NCBI GenBank assembly: GCA_002390705.1
Contig: DGQA01000004.1
Span: forward strand, 1 to 26,027
Length of the DNA: 26,027 bases
Reading direction: 5' to 3'
Source of the DNA: Actinobacteria bacterium UBA4426
GTDB taxonomy: Bacteria > Actinomycetota > Actinomycetes > S36-B12
This document shows positions 14,960 through 23,119 of this stretch, in pieces (positions within the stretch are counted from its first letter, which is position 1; each line of letters begins with the position of its first letter). Below the pieces are notes generated by a model. That model was not told the DNA's origin, searched no databases, and was given only the letters and a program-made list of their open reading frames with translations. Made by a program: the position numbers and the translations under genes.

Positions 14960-15271
14960 TCAGATGTTGAACCCAAGTGACTGAAGCATGTCTCGACCAT
15001 CATCTGTGATCTTGTCAGGTCCCCAAGGCGGCATCCACACCCAGTTGATCCTGAAATCGGCCACTATCGGATCCAAGGCAGAGCGCGTCTGATCTTCGAT
15101 CACATCGGTGAGTGGACAAGCGGCGGATGTGAGGGTCATGTCGACTGTGGCACTGTTATTCTCGTCCACCGTCACGCCGTACACCAATCCGAGGTCCACA
15201 ACATTTATGCCCAATTCCGGGTCAATGACATCCTTCATTGCTTCAATTACATCTTCGTCGGTTACGGCCAT
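14960..15271 (-). CDS. sufT: SufT-like metal-sulfur cluster assembly factor (DUF59/MIP18 family)
   Basis: A 103-residue DUF59 protein. The motifs VIDPELGINVVDLGLVYGV (15-33) and MTLTSAACPLTDVIEDQ (45-61) are characteristic, with the conserved cysteine at C52. NWVWMPPWGPDKITDDGR closes the fold. Members of this family help mature iron-sulfur proteins. It is the last gene of the suf operon, starting 2 nt after the sufU stop, and corresponds by position to mycobacterial Rv1466. The symbol follows common usage for suf-linked DUF59 proteins. Confidence 0.92.
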   Translation of the reverse strand: MAVTDEDVIEAMKDVIDPELGINVVDLGLVYGVTVDENNSATVDMTLTSAACPLTDVIEDQTRSALDPIVADFRINWVWMPPWGPDKITDDGRDMLQSLGFNI

Positions 15272-15273
15272 GA

Positions 15274-15720
15274 TTACCTCATTTCAGTTGTTAGTTGGGC
15301 CTTTATTTGAGAGTCGGCTAGGGCCATCCACGAGATGAGTGCACACTTGATCCGAGCCGGAAACTTCGACACACCTATGAAAGCGACCCCATCTTCGAGA
15401 AGCTCCTCATCAGGTTCGGATTGTCCTTTTGATCGCATTAATTCCATGAAGGCAGCTTGAATCGGCGCGGCTTGGTCCGGCGTTTTCCCATTAATGAGCT
15501 CGCTCATCACGCTGGCGCTCGCCTGAGAAATAGAACAGCCCTGTCCGGTGTAAGCGACTTGGAGGGTTCCGTCGGCGTTTAGCCCAACGTCAACAGTGAC
15601 TTCGTCGCCACAGGTTGGATTTACCTGATGGCTTTGACCACGTGAGGTCACGTTGAGCTCTTTACCACGGGGGTTTTTGTAATGATCAAGAATGATCTCT
15701 TGGTATAGATCCTCGCTCAT
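15274..15720 (-). CDS. sufU: SufU zinc-dependent sulfur transfer protein
   Basis: A 148-residue protein that accepts persulfide sulfur from SufS in Gram-positive type SUF systems. The zinc ligands are C37 and D39 (PTCGDEV), C62 (GQGCSISQASASVM) and C126 (FPARIKCALISW), matching the Bacillus SufU set in order and spacing. The insertion between the second and third cysteine regions is typical of SufU rather than IscU. The ATG at 15720 overlaps the sufS stop by 4 bases (ATGA). Confidence 0.95.
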   Translation of the reverse strand: MSEDLYQEIILDHYKNPRGKELNVTSRGQSHQVNPTCGDEVTVDVGLNADGTLQVAYTGQGCSISQASASVMSELINGKTPDQAAPIQAAFMELMRSKGQSEPDEELLEDGVAFIGVSKFPARIKCALISWMALADSQIKAQLTTEMR

Positions 15721-16994
15721 GCGCTTACCCTAGGTGCCGACCCAAAGAAATCTTGGGCCGCCATAATTCCCAAAATTGCCTGGTCGATATCGGCTTTGTC
15801 GTTATATAAGTAAGTGGAGAAACGGGTGGTTGCAGGGACGTCTAGCCGACGACAAGTTGGCCAACAGCAATGGTGACCCACCCGAACAGCAACCCCCTTC
15901 GAATCCATTAAGTGACCCACGTCATGCGGGTGGATTCCATCTACAACGAATGAGACAGCGGAGCCACGTTCGACCATGTCTGTCGGTCCAATCACCCGCA
16001 CACCTTGTAACTTAGCGAGTTCGGCGAGTGTGTAGGCCGTCAATTCTTGTTCATGTGTGAAAATGTTTTCCATCCCAAGATCGGTCAAGTATTCGCATGC
16101 ACGTGCCAATCCCACCGCTTGCGCCACCATGGGAACCCCGGCTTCAAATCTCTTGGGCGCTGGCGCAAAGGTACTGTGGTCTATGTTGACCATTTCGATC
16201 ATGGATCCACCGGTGAGAAATGGCGGCATGGAATTGAGCAGGTCAGACTTACCCCAGAGGATCCCGATCCCTGTTGGTCCGAGCATTTTGTGTCCACTCC
16301 ATGCAGCAAAATCCGCACCGAGGTCAACAACGTCAACAGGCATGTGGGGAACCGACTGGCAAAGGTCCACCAAGCCCAGAGCTCCTACGGCGTGAGCCAT
16401 TTCCATGATTTCACGCACTGGATTGATAGTTCCCAGAAGATTTGACTGGTGCACAATCGACACGATCTTTGTTGTTGAGTCGATCACCCCAGATTCGATG
16501 TTAAGGCGACCCTCATCGGTTATTCCGAACCAGCGAAGACTTGCCCCCGTTTTTGAACAAAGCTCCTGCCAAGGAATCAGATTTGCATGGTGCTCCATTT
16601 CACTGACTACGATTGAATCTCCCGGTCCAATTACAAACCGCTGATCAACTTCAATTCCTTGGCGAGCCTTGTCCGTTGCATTGGAAAATGCATAGGCAAC
16701 CAAGTTTATTGCTTCGGTAGCATTTTTAGTGAAGACAATCTCATCGGTCTCTGCACAGACAAAGGTTGCGATTGTTTCTCGAGCACCCTCGTATGCGTCA
16801 GTGGCCTCTTCGGCTAGTGCGTGCGCCCCCCGGTGTACGGCGGCATTTGAGTTCTCATAAAAATGCCTCTCGGCATCCAGCACTTGAAAAGGCTTCTGTG
16901 AAGTCGCACCACTGTCAAGGTAGACCAGCGGCCCTCCCCGAACGGTACGCGAAAGGATCGGGAAATCCGCACGGACTTTCGCAATATCAAACAT
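15717..16994 (-). CDS. sufS: SufS cysteine desulfurase
   Basis: A 425-residue class II PLP-dependent cysteine desulfurase supplying sulfur to the SUF scaffold. The PLP lysine is K236 in AWSGHKMLGPTGIGIL. EMEHHANLIPW (132-142) and VDLCQSVPHMPVDV lie in the cofactor pocket. The catalytic cysteine is C376 in RVGHHCCWPTCRR; the adjacent C377 and C381 are extra cysteines. FSTYLYND near 393-400 is a family motif. The N-terminus FDIAKVRADFPIL is typical. The ATG at 16994 overlaps the sufC stop by one base (TAATG). Confidence 0.96.
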   Translation of the reverse strand: MFDIAKVRADFPILSRTVRGGPLVYLDSGATSQKPFQVLDAERHFYENSNAAVHRGAHALAEEATDAYEGARETIATFVCAETDEIVFTKNATEAINLVAYAFSNATDKARQGIEVDQRFVIGPGDSIVVSEMEHHANLIPWQELCSKTGASLRWFGITDEGRLNIESGVIDSTTKIVSIVHQSNLLGTINPVREIMEMAHAVGALGLVDLCQSVPHMPVDVVDLGADFAAWSGHKMLGPTGIGILWGKSDLLNSMPPFLTGGSMIEMVNIDHSTFAPAPKRFEAGVPMVAQAVGLARACEYLTDLGMENIFTHEQELTAYTLAELAKLQGVRVIGPTDMVERGSAVSFVVDGIHPHDVGHLMDSKGVAVRVGHHCCWPTCRRLDVPATTRFSTYLYNDKADIDQAILGIMAAQDFFGSAPRVSA

Positions 16995-17755
16995 TACGCA
17001 CGCGCCGCTGTCGTGTAACTCTCGTAACCGTCTGCTTCGAGAACCTCAGCGAGCTCAGGCCCTCCGGTTGCCACAATCTTCCCGTCAACAAACACGTGCA
17101 CTACATCAGGCTTTATATACCTTAAAATGCGAGTGTAGTGCGTGATGAGAAGTACTCCGGCGTCATTTTGATCCTTGAAACGGTTAACACCCTCGCTCAC
17201 AACCTTCAGGGCATCCACATCCAAACCGGAATCAGTTTCATCAAGGACAGCAATCTTTGGCTGCATCAGGCCCATTTGCAAGATCTCGTGGCGTTTCTTT
17301 TCACCGCCAGAGAAACCTTCATTCACGTTGCGACTGGAAAACGCTGGATCCATTTGCAGTTCAGACATGGCTGCTTTCATGTCCTTGGTCCACGTGCGAA
17401 GTTTTGGCGCTTCACCTCGTAGCGCAGTGATCGAGGTGCGGAGGAAGTTTGACACAGAAACTCCTGGAATTTCCACGGGATACTGCATGGCCAGGAACAA
17501 ACCCGCCCGGGCTCGCTCATCAACGCTCATGGCTAGAACATCTTCACCATCAAGATCAATCGACCCTGAAGTAACCGTGTACTTGGGGTGACCGGCGATG
17601 ACATACGCCAAGGTGCTTTTTCCCGAACCATTGGGACCCATGATCGCGTTGGTCTTGCCTGATTCCACAACGAGAGTAACCCCGCGGAGAATTGGCGTTT
17701 CACCCTCGTCTGTGATGACGCAGGCGTGAAGATCGGTGATTGTCAGCTTGCTCAT
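16994..17755 (-). CDS. sufC: SufC ATPase of the SUF complex
   Basis: A 253-residue ABC-type ATPase that forms the SufBC2D scaffold and drives its opening. Walker A is GPNGSGKST (40-48). The SufC-specific signature is FSGGEKKRHEI (148-158), followed by Walker B AVLDETDSGLDVD (169-181) and the H-loop LLITHYTRIL. LAMQYPVEIPGV near 88-99 is another SufC hallmark. The ATG at 17755 overlaps the Rieske gene stop by 4 bases (ATGA). Confidence 0.97.
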   Translation of the reverse strand: MSKLTITDLHACVITDEGETPILRGVTLVVESGKTNAIMGPNGSGKSTLAYVIAGHPKYTVTSGSIDLDGEDVLAMSVDERARAGLFLAMQYPVEIPGVSVSNFLRTSITALRGEAPKLRTWTKDMKAAMSELQMDPAFSSRNVNEGFSGGEKKRHEILQMGLMQPKIAVLDETDSGLDVDALKVVSEGVNRFKDQNDAGVLLITHYTRILRYIKPDVVHVFVDGKIVATGGPELAEVLEADGYESYTTAARA

Positions 17756-18084
17756 TGAGTCGTGCCTTTCGTGAGGTAAATGGGACTATTGGGATCAGCG
17801 GAATCGGCAGAAATGGAAAAAGTTTTCACCGGTGTGATCGCTGGCAGCGAAGTGGGCACGCCGGTACGAACATCGAACGCTGACCCGTGCAACCAGCATT
17901 CGATCAGGCATCCGTCCACTTCACCCTCGGACAAAGCGACGTCAGCATGTGAGCATCGGTCCTCAATTGCAAACAATCCTTCAGGGGTGTTGACAACTAC
18001 AATGAGGTCATCACCGACTTCAAATTGACGTGCGGTCCCCAGGGGAACGTCAGACACAATGCCGATTTGGCGTGGGTCACTCAT
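17752..18084 (-). CDS. Rieske-type 2Fe-2S ferredoxin within the suf operon
   Basis: A 110-residue Rieske protein from the ATG at 18084. The cluster ligands are seen as C-x-H in EDRCSHADVAL and C-x2-H in LIECWLHGSAFDVRTG, 15-20 residues later. It resembles the ferredoxin component of non-heme iron oxygenases and NirD. Its place between sufD and sufC is common in actinomycetes and suggests electron supply for cluster assembly or use as a client, but this is not proven. An upstream in-frame TTG at 18090 is less likely as start. The ATG overlaps the end of sufD by 8 bases. Confidence 0.92.
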   Translation of the reverse strand: MSDPRQIGIVSDVPLGTARQFEVGDDLIVVVNTPEGLFAIEDRCSHADVALSEGEVDGCLIECWLHGSAFDVRTGVPTSLPAITPVKTFSISADSADPNSPIYLTKGTTQ

Positions 18085-19201
18085 GGTCAACGATCCCCAA
18101 CTTCGACTCGATCCGATGCATCAGCGAATCCCTCAGGTCAGGGTCGTCAATTTTGTTCAACACTTCAACAAAAAACCCCCGCACGACAAGCTGGCGAGCG
18201 AGCGCCTCGGGGATGCCACGTGATTGCAAGTAAAACAATTGCTCGTCATCAAAACGACCTGTGGCACTCGCATGTCCAGCCGAGATCACATCACCGGTTT
18301 CTAGTTCGAGGTTAGGCACCGAGTCGGCTCGCGGGCCGTCCGTGAGCAGTAGGTTCCGATTGAGCTCGTAAGTCTCGATCCCGGTCGCTTCTCGTCGCAC
18401 AAGCACGTCACCGATCCACACTGAGTGCGCCCCCTCACCACTGAGTGCACCTTTGTAGATCACGTTGCTCGTGCAGTGTGGTTCGGTGTGGTCAACCAAG
18501 ATCCGGTGCTCTTGGAATTGGTGACCAGTCAGTAGAAAAGCGCCCAGCATTTGGGCCTTGCCCCCTGGGGCTCGATACGTGACCATCGGAACTGTGCGGA
18601 TCACGCCACCACCCAGCGTTATGGATAATCCGAGAAAATTTGCATCGCGTCCAACTTCGGTAAACCAATGAAGATGCTGCGTCACTGGAAGGTCTGCATC
18701 AATCACGGACAGCATGGTGAGGTCAGCTTGATCTCCGACTATTGAGAGCATTGAACCGTTCACGTTTCCCGTTGTGTCATGCATGAGTACCACTTGTGAT
18801 TTGGAGAATGCACCAGCATGGACCTCAACGTGCAGATAACTATTCTTTCCGGAATTCTCAAGATTGACCACAATCGGAGAGGAATGAATCGATTCTTTAG
18901 CAATTGTGATCAGTACTGCGTGTGTTGCCTTTGCCCGCGCGATCGCACTGGGGCGATCGGTTGGCATCCAGTTTTGGGAGAGCCGAGAATCGTTGATGTC
19001 AACATGCTCGACCAACGCACCGTGTCCCCCTGCGACGCCTACGCTCCCCCACGTGGCCGGCTCAAAAAATTGAGCGAGCTGCTTGATAGGCGCGAATCGC
19101 CACTCTTCTTCCCTACCGTGGGGTACGTCAAAATCGTCAATATTGCGAGAAAAGATGCGAGGTGCGAGATCTGTTGCCGGTGCGACGGTGGGAGCAGTCA
19201 C
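18077..19201 (-). CDS. sufD: SufD subunit of the SUF Fe-S scaffold
   Basis: A 374-residue SufB/SufD family protein. The N-terminus has FDVPHGREEEWRFAPI, typical of SufD, and the C-terminal core has VISAGHASATGRFDDEQLFY with the histidine conserved in SufD, followed by LQSRGIPEALARQLVVRGFF. It pairs with SufB and two SufC to build 4Fe-4S clusters. Its ATG at 19201 overlaps the sufB stop by 4 bases. Length is within the normal range (about 360-430). Confidence 0.96.
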   Translation of the reverse strand: MTAPTVAPATDLAPRIFSRNIDDFDVPHGREEEWRFAPIKQLAQFFEPATWGSVGVAGGHGALVEHVDINDSRLSQNWMPTDRPSAIARAKATHAVLITIAKESIHSSPIVVNLENSGKNSYLHVEVHAGAFSKSQVVLMHDTTGNVNGSMLSIVGDQADLTMLSVIDADLPVTQHLHWFTEVGRDANFLGLSITLGGGVIRTVPMVTYRAPGGKAQMLGAFLLTGHQFQEHRILVDHTEPHCTSNVIYKGALSGEGAHSVWIGDVLVRREATGIETYELNRNLLLTDGPRADSVPNLELETGDVISAGHASATGRFDDEQLFYLQSRGIPEALARQLVVRGFFVEVLNKIDDPDLRDSLMHRIESKLGIVDHE

Positions 19202-20661
19202 CCAACAGCCCCTTCCATTTGGAGTTCGATTAAGCGATTGAGTTCGATTGCGTATTCCATGGGCAGCTCACGGGCGATGGGCTCAACAAAACCGCGAACA
19301 ATCATGGCCATTGCCTCATCTTCGTTCATGCCACGTGACATGAGGTAGAACAGCTGCTCCGCACTCACCTTCGACACTGTTGCTTCATGGCCCATCTGGA
19401 CGTCATCCTCGCGGACATCTACATAGGGGTAGGTGTCTGATCGGCTAATGTCGTCAATCAACAGGGCATCACACTTTACCGTGCTCTTGGAGTGATGTGA
19501 TCCTTCAATTACCTTTACCAATCCGCGGTAGCTAGTGCGACCGCCCCCGCGTGCAACGGATTTGCTGATAATTGACGAGGAAGTATGTGGCGCAGCATGA
19601 ACCATTTTGGCGCCAGCATCTTGATGTTGACCTGGTCCGGCCAATGCAACCGAGAGGGTCTCACCCCGAGCGTGCTCACCCGTCATAACAACGGCTGGGT
19701 ACTTCATCGTTACCTTGCTGCCAAGATTTCCGTCCACCCACTCCATGGTGGCACCCTCTTGGGCGACCGCGCGTTTGGTGACCAGGTTGTATACGTTGGT
19801 CGACCAGTTTTGGATTGTGGTGTAACGACAACGACCACCCTTTTTAACAATGATCTCAACCACGGCCGAGTGAAGTGAGTCGCTGGAGTAGATGGGCGCC
19901 GTGCATCCTTCAACATAATGCACGTATGCGTCTTCGTCGACAATGATGAGCGTACGTTCAAACTGACCCATATTTTCGGTATTGATTCTGAAGTAAGCCT
20001 GCAATGGAATGTCGACTTTCACGCCCTTAGGGACATAGATAAACGATCCACCGGACCACACTGAGGTGTTCAACGCAGCAAACTTATTGTCACCTACTGG
20101 AATAATTGTCCCGAAGTACTCTCTAAATAATTCCTCATGCTCCCTGAGCGCTGTATCGGTGTCGACGAAGATGACACCTTGCTCCTCAAGATCCTCACGG
20201 ATATTGTGATACACGACTTCGGACTCGTATTGAGCGGCTACACCACCCACGAGGCGCTGCTTCTCCGCTTCGGGAATCCCCAAGCGGTCGTAGGTATTCT
20301 TGATATCGTCGGGAAGGTCGTTCCAGTCTGTTGCCTGCTTCTCGGTTGAGCGGACGAAGTATTTAATCGTGTCAAAATGAATCCCGGTTAAATCCGAACC
20401 CCAATGTGGCATCGGCTTCTTTTCGAACAGTCTTAAGCCTTTGAGACGTAGGTCCAACATCCACTGCGGCTCACTTTTTTTCGCTGAGATGTCACGGACT
20501 ACCTCTTCGTTGATGCCTCGCCGCGCATTCGTTCCAGCGTCATTGTCATCGCTCCAGCCATAATCGTAATTTGCGAGGGACTCAATGGTCGCGTCTTGTT
20601 CACGCTTGGCCGCCTTGCTTTTGGCGGTCTCAATCTTAGCGTTGGGGATAGTTGTACTCAT
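19198..20661 (-). CDS. sufB: SufB subunit of the SUF Fe-S scaffold
   Basis: A 487-residue SufB. Family motifs include GVKVDIPLQAYFRINTENMGQFERTLI (given here only in outline, near residues 213-240), YVEGCTAPIYS, MEWVDGNLGSKVTMKYPAV, and the C-terminal EATVSKVSAEQLFYLMSRGM followed by MIVRGFVEPIARELPMEYA. The N-terminus contains YDYGW. No intein is present, unlike the mycobacterial sufB. The ATG at 20661 overlaps the sufR stop by 4 bases (ATGA). Confidence 0.97.
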   Translation of the reverse strand: MSTTIPNAKIETAKSKAAKREQDATIESLANYDYGWSDDNDAGTNARRGINEEVVRDISAKKSEPQWMLDLRLKGLRLFEKKPMPHWGSDLTGIHFDTIKYFVRSTEKQATDWNDLPDDIKNTYDRLGIPEAEKQRLVGGVAAQYESEVVYHNIREDLEEQGVIFVDTDTALREHEELFREYFGTIIPVGDNKFAALNTSVWSGGSFIYVPKGVKVDIPLQAYFRINTENMGQFERTLIIVDEDAYVHYVEGCTAPIYSSDSLHSAVVEIIVKKGGRCRYTTIQNWSTNVYNLVTKRAVAQEGATMEWVDGNLGSKVTMKYPAVVMTGEHARGETLSVALAGPGQHQDAGAKMVHAAPHTSSSIISKSVARGGGRTSYRGLVKVIEGSHHSKSTVKCDALLIDDISRSDTYPYVDVREDDVQMGHEATVSKVSAEQLFYLMSRGMNEDEAMAMIVRGFVEPIARELPMEYAIELNRLIELQMEGAVG

Positions 20662-21344
20662 GTTGTTACCTCTCGACTTTTCCGCGGGGTGAGTGTGCGT
20701 GTACTTACGTTCATCTTTTTATGTGTAATTTGTTGGGGAATCAATGTTGTACAAATTGGGTCGCCTTGGGCCAACGTTGCCAATCTCGTCACGTGTTGAC
20801 CCAAAGCCTGACTAAATGCGTTGGTTTCTTCCTGACATAATTCGGGAAATTCACTCGCGGCCGACACCACTGGGCAGTGGTGTTGACATAACTGACTGGA
20901 GTGCGAATCATTCAATGCCGGCTCTAAAGTGGCCGCGTATCCCTCACGATTGAGGACATCAACGATGGAAAGAAGGCCTCCCCCTGCTGTCATTCGCGCC
21001 GCGCGCTCTGCGGCAAACGCCCGCACTGCGGATCGGCCAAATGTGCGGTCAATAAAGCGAAGACTTTCCAATGCCAGGTCGTCGTAACTTTGATCACACG
21101 CGCTTCGACCCAAGGGAGTGAGCGAGTAGGTGACGCTGGGCCTGCCCCGCCCACGGGTCGGAGTGGGACCAAATGGAGTGCGTTGATGGGACTCCACCAA
21201 ACCTGCCTCCAGAAGTGTAGAGAGGGACCTGCGTGTGGCCTGGACCGAGGTTTCTAATGTGTGGGAAACCTCCACGGCCGTGGCTGCGCCAACCTCGAGC
21301 AGGACTCGGGCTACTCGCTCAGCGGCACCTCCAGGGAATTTCAC
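20658..21344 (-). CDS. sufR: SufR, Fe-S-sensing repressor of the suf operon
   Basis: A 228-residue ArsR-like winged-helix regulator from GTG 21344. The HTH lies near residues 6-60 (AAERVARVLLEVGAATAVEV, TRRSLSTLLEAGLVE), with wing TRGRGRPSVTYSLTPLG. The C-terminal half holds cysteines spaced C-x3-C-x12-C-x27-C (LCQHHCPVV, PELCQEE, DPICTT), matching the cluster-binding part of SufR. SufR with a bound 4Fe-4S cluster represses suf genes. The frame is open to a GTG at 21416, but I prefer 21344: the HTH begins at once, a -35/-10 pair and a SufR box lie just upstream, and the divergent ABC gene then has space for its promoter. It is first in the suf operon. Confidence 0.9.
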   Translation of the reverse strand: MKFPGGAAERVARVLLEVGAATAVEVSHTLETSVQATRRSLSTLLEAGLVESHQRTPFGPTPTRGRGRPSVTYSLTPLGRSACDQSYDDLALESLRFIDRTFGRSAVRAFAAERAARMTAGGGLLSIVDVLNREGYAATLEPALNDSHSSQLCQHHCPVVSAASEFPELCQEETNAFSQALGQHVTRLATLAQGDPICTTLIPQQITHKKMNVSTRTLTPRKSREVTT

Positions 21345-21379
21345 AACAGAATTGTTGCCTAATTCCCTAAAATGCGCAA
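21344..21379 (-). promoter_or_regulatory. sufR-suf operon promoter with SufR operator CAAC-N6-GTTG
   Basis: CAAC (21344-21347), six bases and GTTG (21354-21357) form the palindrome reported for SufR in cyanobacteria and Streptomyces (from memory). On the minus strand AACAAT (21356-21351) fits a -10, with TTGCGC (21379-21374) 17 nt upstream as a weak -35. AACAAT ends 6 nt before GTG 21344, so the transcript would be leaderless. The operator covers the -10 and the start site, a simple autorepression layout. Confidence 0.72.
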
Positions 21380-21404
21380 GTGCGGGGCCGCTCGAATCCT
21401 TGTC

Positions 21405-21410
21405 TAGACT
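21405..21410 (+). promoter_or_regulatory. Leaderless-type -10 element TAGACT for the ABC ATPase-permease-ctaA operon
   Basis: TAGACT is followed by six bases (GCGCAC) and then the GTG at 21417. The SufR box is about 50 nt to the left, so SufR could also influence this promoter. No Shine-Dalgarno is seen. Confidence 0.58.
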
Positions 21411-21416
21411 GCGCAC

Positions 21417-22376
21417 GTGCCTGACGAACCAGCTACAGCCGCCGACACAGCCCTTGCTATCCGCTGTGTGGACCTGTGCCTGACCTACCCCGGTGGCGGT
21501 GGCATTTCGCGGATCAACTTGGATTTCGGTCCAGGTACGGCAGCAATCGTGGGCAATAACGGAGCCGGTAAGTCGACTTTGCTTGAAACAATCGCAGGAC
21601 TGCGCACTCCCACCAGCGGCCAGATCACACTTTTCGGCAAAAGCCCCAGCGCGTGGCGTTCAATGGGCGCTCACACAGTAGGAGTAGCCCTCCAAGACGG
21701 ACGCCCCTATCCCAGTGCCACACCGCAAGCCTTGTTGAACTATTTACATGACTTGTATGCATCCTCATCCAATAGGTCGATGGCTCCCACCGTCGACTTT
21801 CTGGTGCAGGCGTTCGCACTCAACACGAGAACGTCGATCAAAAACCTTTCAGGCGGTGAATTACAAAGGCTAAAGTGCGCTACGGCGTTAATGCCAGGTG
21901 CCCCAATTGTTATTCTCGATGAACCTACGGCGGGCTTAGACCCCCAAGGCCGGCGAGATCTCTATGCGGTGTTAGCAAGTGTGGTCCCGGTGGACAGCAG
22001 TGTGTTGGTCTCCACACACATTCTCGAAGACCTGGAAACCATTAATAGCCGCGTGATTGCAATCAAAGACGGCGCAGTGGCATACGACTCGATTGCGAGT
22101 CCGACGAGTTCGGCCTTTTGCATGACTTTCACCAGTAGGCACAACCTCGATTTGAGTGCGCTGCACAAAGCTCTGCCCGAGGGCGTCAAAATTTCGGAGA
22201 CCATCAACGGCCGATACTCCATAACTAGTCAGCCCCAGATCAACGCAGCTTTTATTGCAACTGTGATGAATTTTTGTGCGCAGATCGGCGCTGAAGTTTC
22301 TGAGGTGCAAGTACGGCAGTTGGGTGGGGTAATGGCAGATGTAGAAGACTTATTGTTAGGTGGGGGCACTGCGTGA
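21417..22376 (+). CDS. ABC transporter ATP-binding protein (Rv1458c-like)
   Basis: A 319-residue single ABC ATPase. Walker A is GNNGAGKST (46-54), Q-loop Q93 (ALQDGRPYP), signature LSGGELQRL (144-152), Walker B IVILDEPTAGLD (164-175), and H-loop VSTHILEDLE. A C-terminal extension of about 100 residues resembles the accessory domain of drug or lipid exporters. It overlaps the permease gene by 4 bases (GTGA), and the pair forms an ABC-2 type exporter. In mycobacteria a similar pair lies between sufR and ctaA. The substrate is unknown; a heme or cytochrome-related cargo is suggested only by the neighbouring ctaA. Confidence 0.92.
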   Translation: MPDEPATAADTALAIRCVDLCLTYPGGGGISRINLDFGPGTAAIVGNNGAGKSTLLETIAGLRTPTSGQITLFGKSPSAWRSMGAHTVGVALQDGRPYPSATPQALLNYLHDLYASSSNRSMAPTVDFLVQAFALNTRTSIKNLSGGELQRLKCATALMPGAPIVILDEPTAGLDPQGRRDLYAVLASVVPVDSSVLVSTHILEDLETINSRVIAIKDGAVAYDSIASPTSSAFCMTFTSRHNLDLSALHKALPEGVKISETINGRYSITSQPQINAAFIATVMNFCAQIGAEVSEVQVRQLGGVMADVEDLLLGGGTA

Positions 22377-23101
22377 TTTCGCTACGTCGTTTGTCCATCC
22401 AAACCAAATGGGAGTTTTCGCTTAATGCGCGTAACTTTGAGCAGGCATTGTTAATCGTAGTTATTCCCGTCTTGATTTTGTTCATTTTGACCAACACGAC
22501 AATTATCGGAGGTCAAAACAGCCCAATCCCGCTCGGATTTGCCACCGTTGTTACCGTGTCAACTTTTGCCGCCGGTTTCACTTCCCTAGCAATCGCGACC
22601 GCCTTTGAGCGTCGAAGTGACACCCTAGTATTCCTGGGCACCACGTCACTCACACGTGTTGAAGTTGTGTTGGCCAAAAGCGCCGGAAGCTTTCTCCTCG
22701 CTCTTCTTGCCGGGACATTCACGCTGGTGGCGGCTCTGCTACTGGGTTGGATTCCCTCGCCCAGTGCTGTTCTCATTCCAATTTCGATCGCTCTTGGTGT
22801 GTTCAGCGTCAGTGGATTTGCGTATTTGCTGGCAGGCACAGTGCGTGCAGAAGCAGTTCTGGCGATTGCCAACGCCGTCTTTGTGTGCGTCCTATTGTTC
22901 GGCGGAGTCCTTTACACCTTTAGTACAGAAATTACACAAGTGCTCGAGTTTTTCCCGCCGCTGGCCCTTAAACACGTCATGGAAGCATCGGTAGCAACAA
23001 GTGGCAGCGCAGATGCGAGCATCCTTATGGCCGTGCTGGTGCTTTTCGGCTGGGGTGTTGTTGGTCACGTCTTGGCTTCTCGATTTTTCAAGTGGCGTTA
23101 A
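22373..23101 (+). CDS. ABC-2 type transporter permease
   Basis: A 242-residue membrane protein with about six hydrophobic helices, the first near residues 24-42 (FEQALLIVVIPVLILFILT). It fits the ABC-2 permease fold: ERRSDTLVFLGTTSLTRVEVVLAK is a cytoplasmic loop likely to contact the ATPase, and FPPLALKHVMEASV is typical before the last helix. The GTG start at 22373 overlaps the ATPase stop. It matches the position of Rv1457c in mycobacteria. The gap to ctaA is 18 nt, so the three genes are one transcript. Confidence 0.9.
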   Translation: MISLRRLSIQTKWEFSLNARNFEQALLIVVIPVLILFILTNTTIIGGQNSPIPLGFATVVTVSTFAAGFTSLAIATAFERRSDTLVFLGTTSLTRVEVVLAKSAGSFLLALLAGTFTLVAALLLGWIPSPSAVLIPISIALGVFSVSGFAYLLAGTVRAEAVLAIANAVFVCVLLFGGVLYTFSTEITQVLEFFPPLALKHVMEASVATSGSADASILMAVLVLFGWGVVGHVLASRFFKWR

Positions 23102-23119
23102 TCAACTTAAGGTGGTGAC

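Noticed and set aside
19198..20661. Intein in sufB, as known in mycobacteria
   Set aside because: The protein is 487 residues with uninterrupted SufB motifs; no intein is inserted.
21414..21419. CACGTG palindrome giving back-to-back GTG starts on both strands for sufR and the ABC ATPase
   Set aside because: Striking, but the promoter and SufR box at 21344-21379 and the HTH position favour a sufR start at 21344. I treat the palindrome as coincidence.
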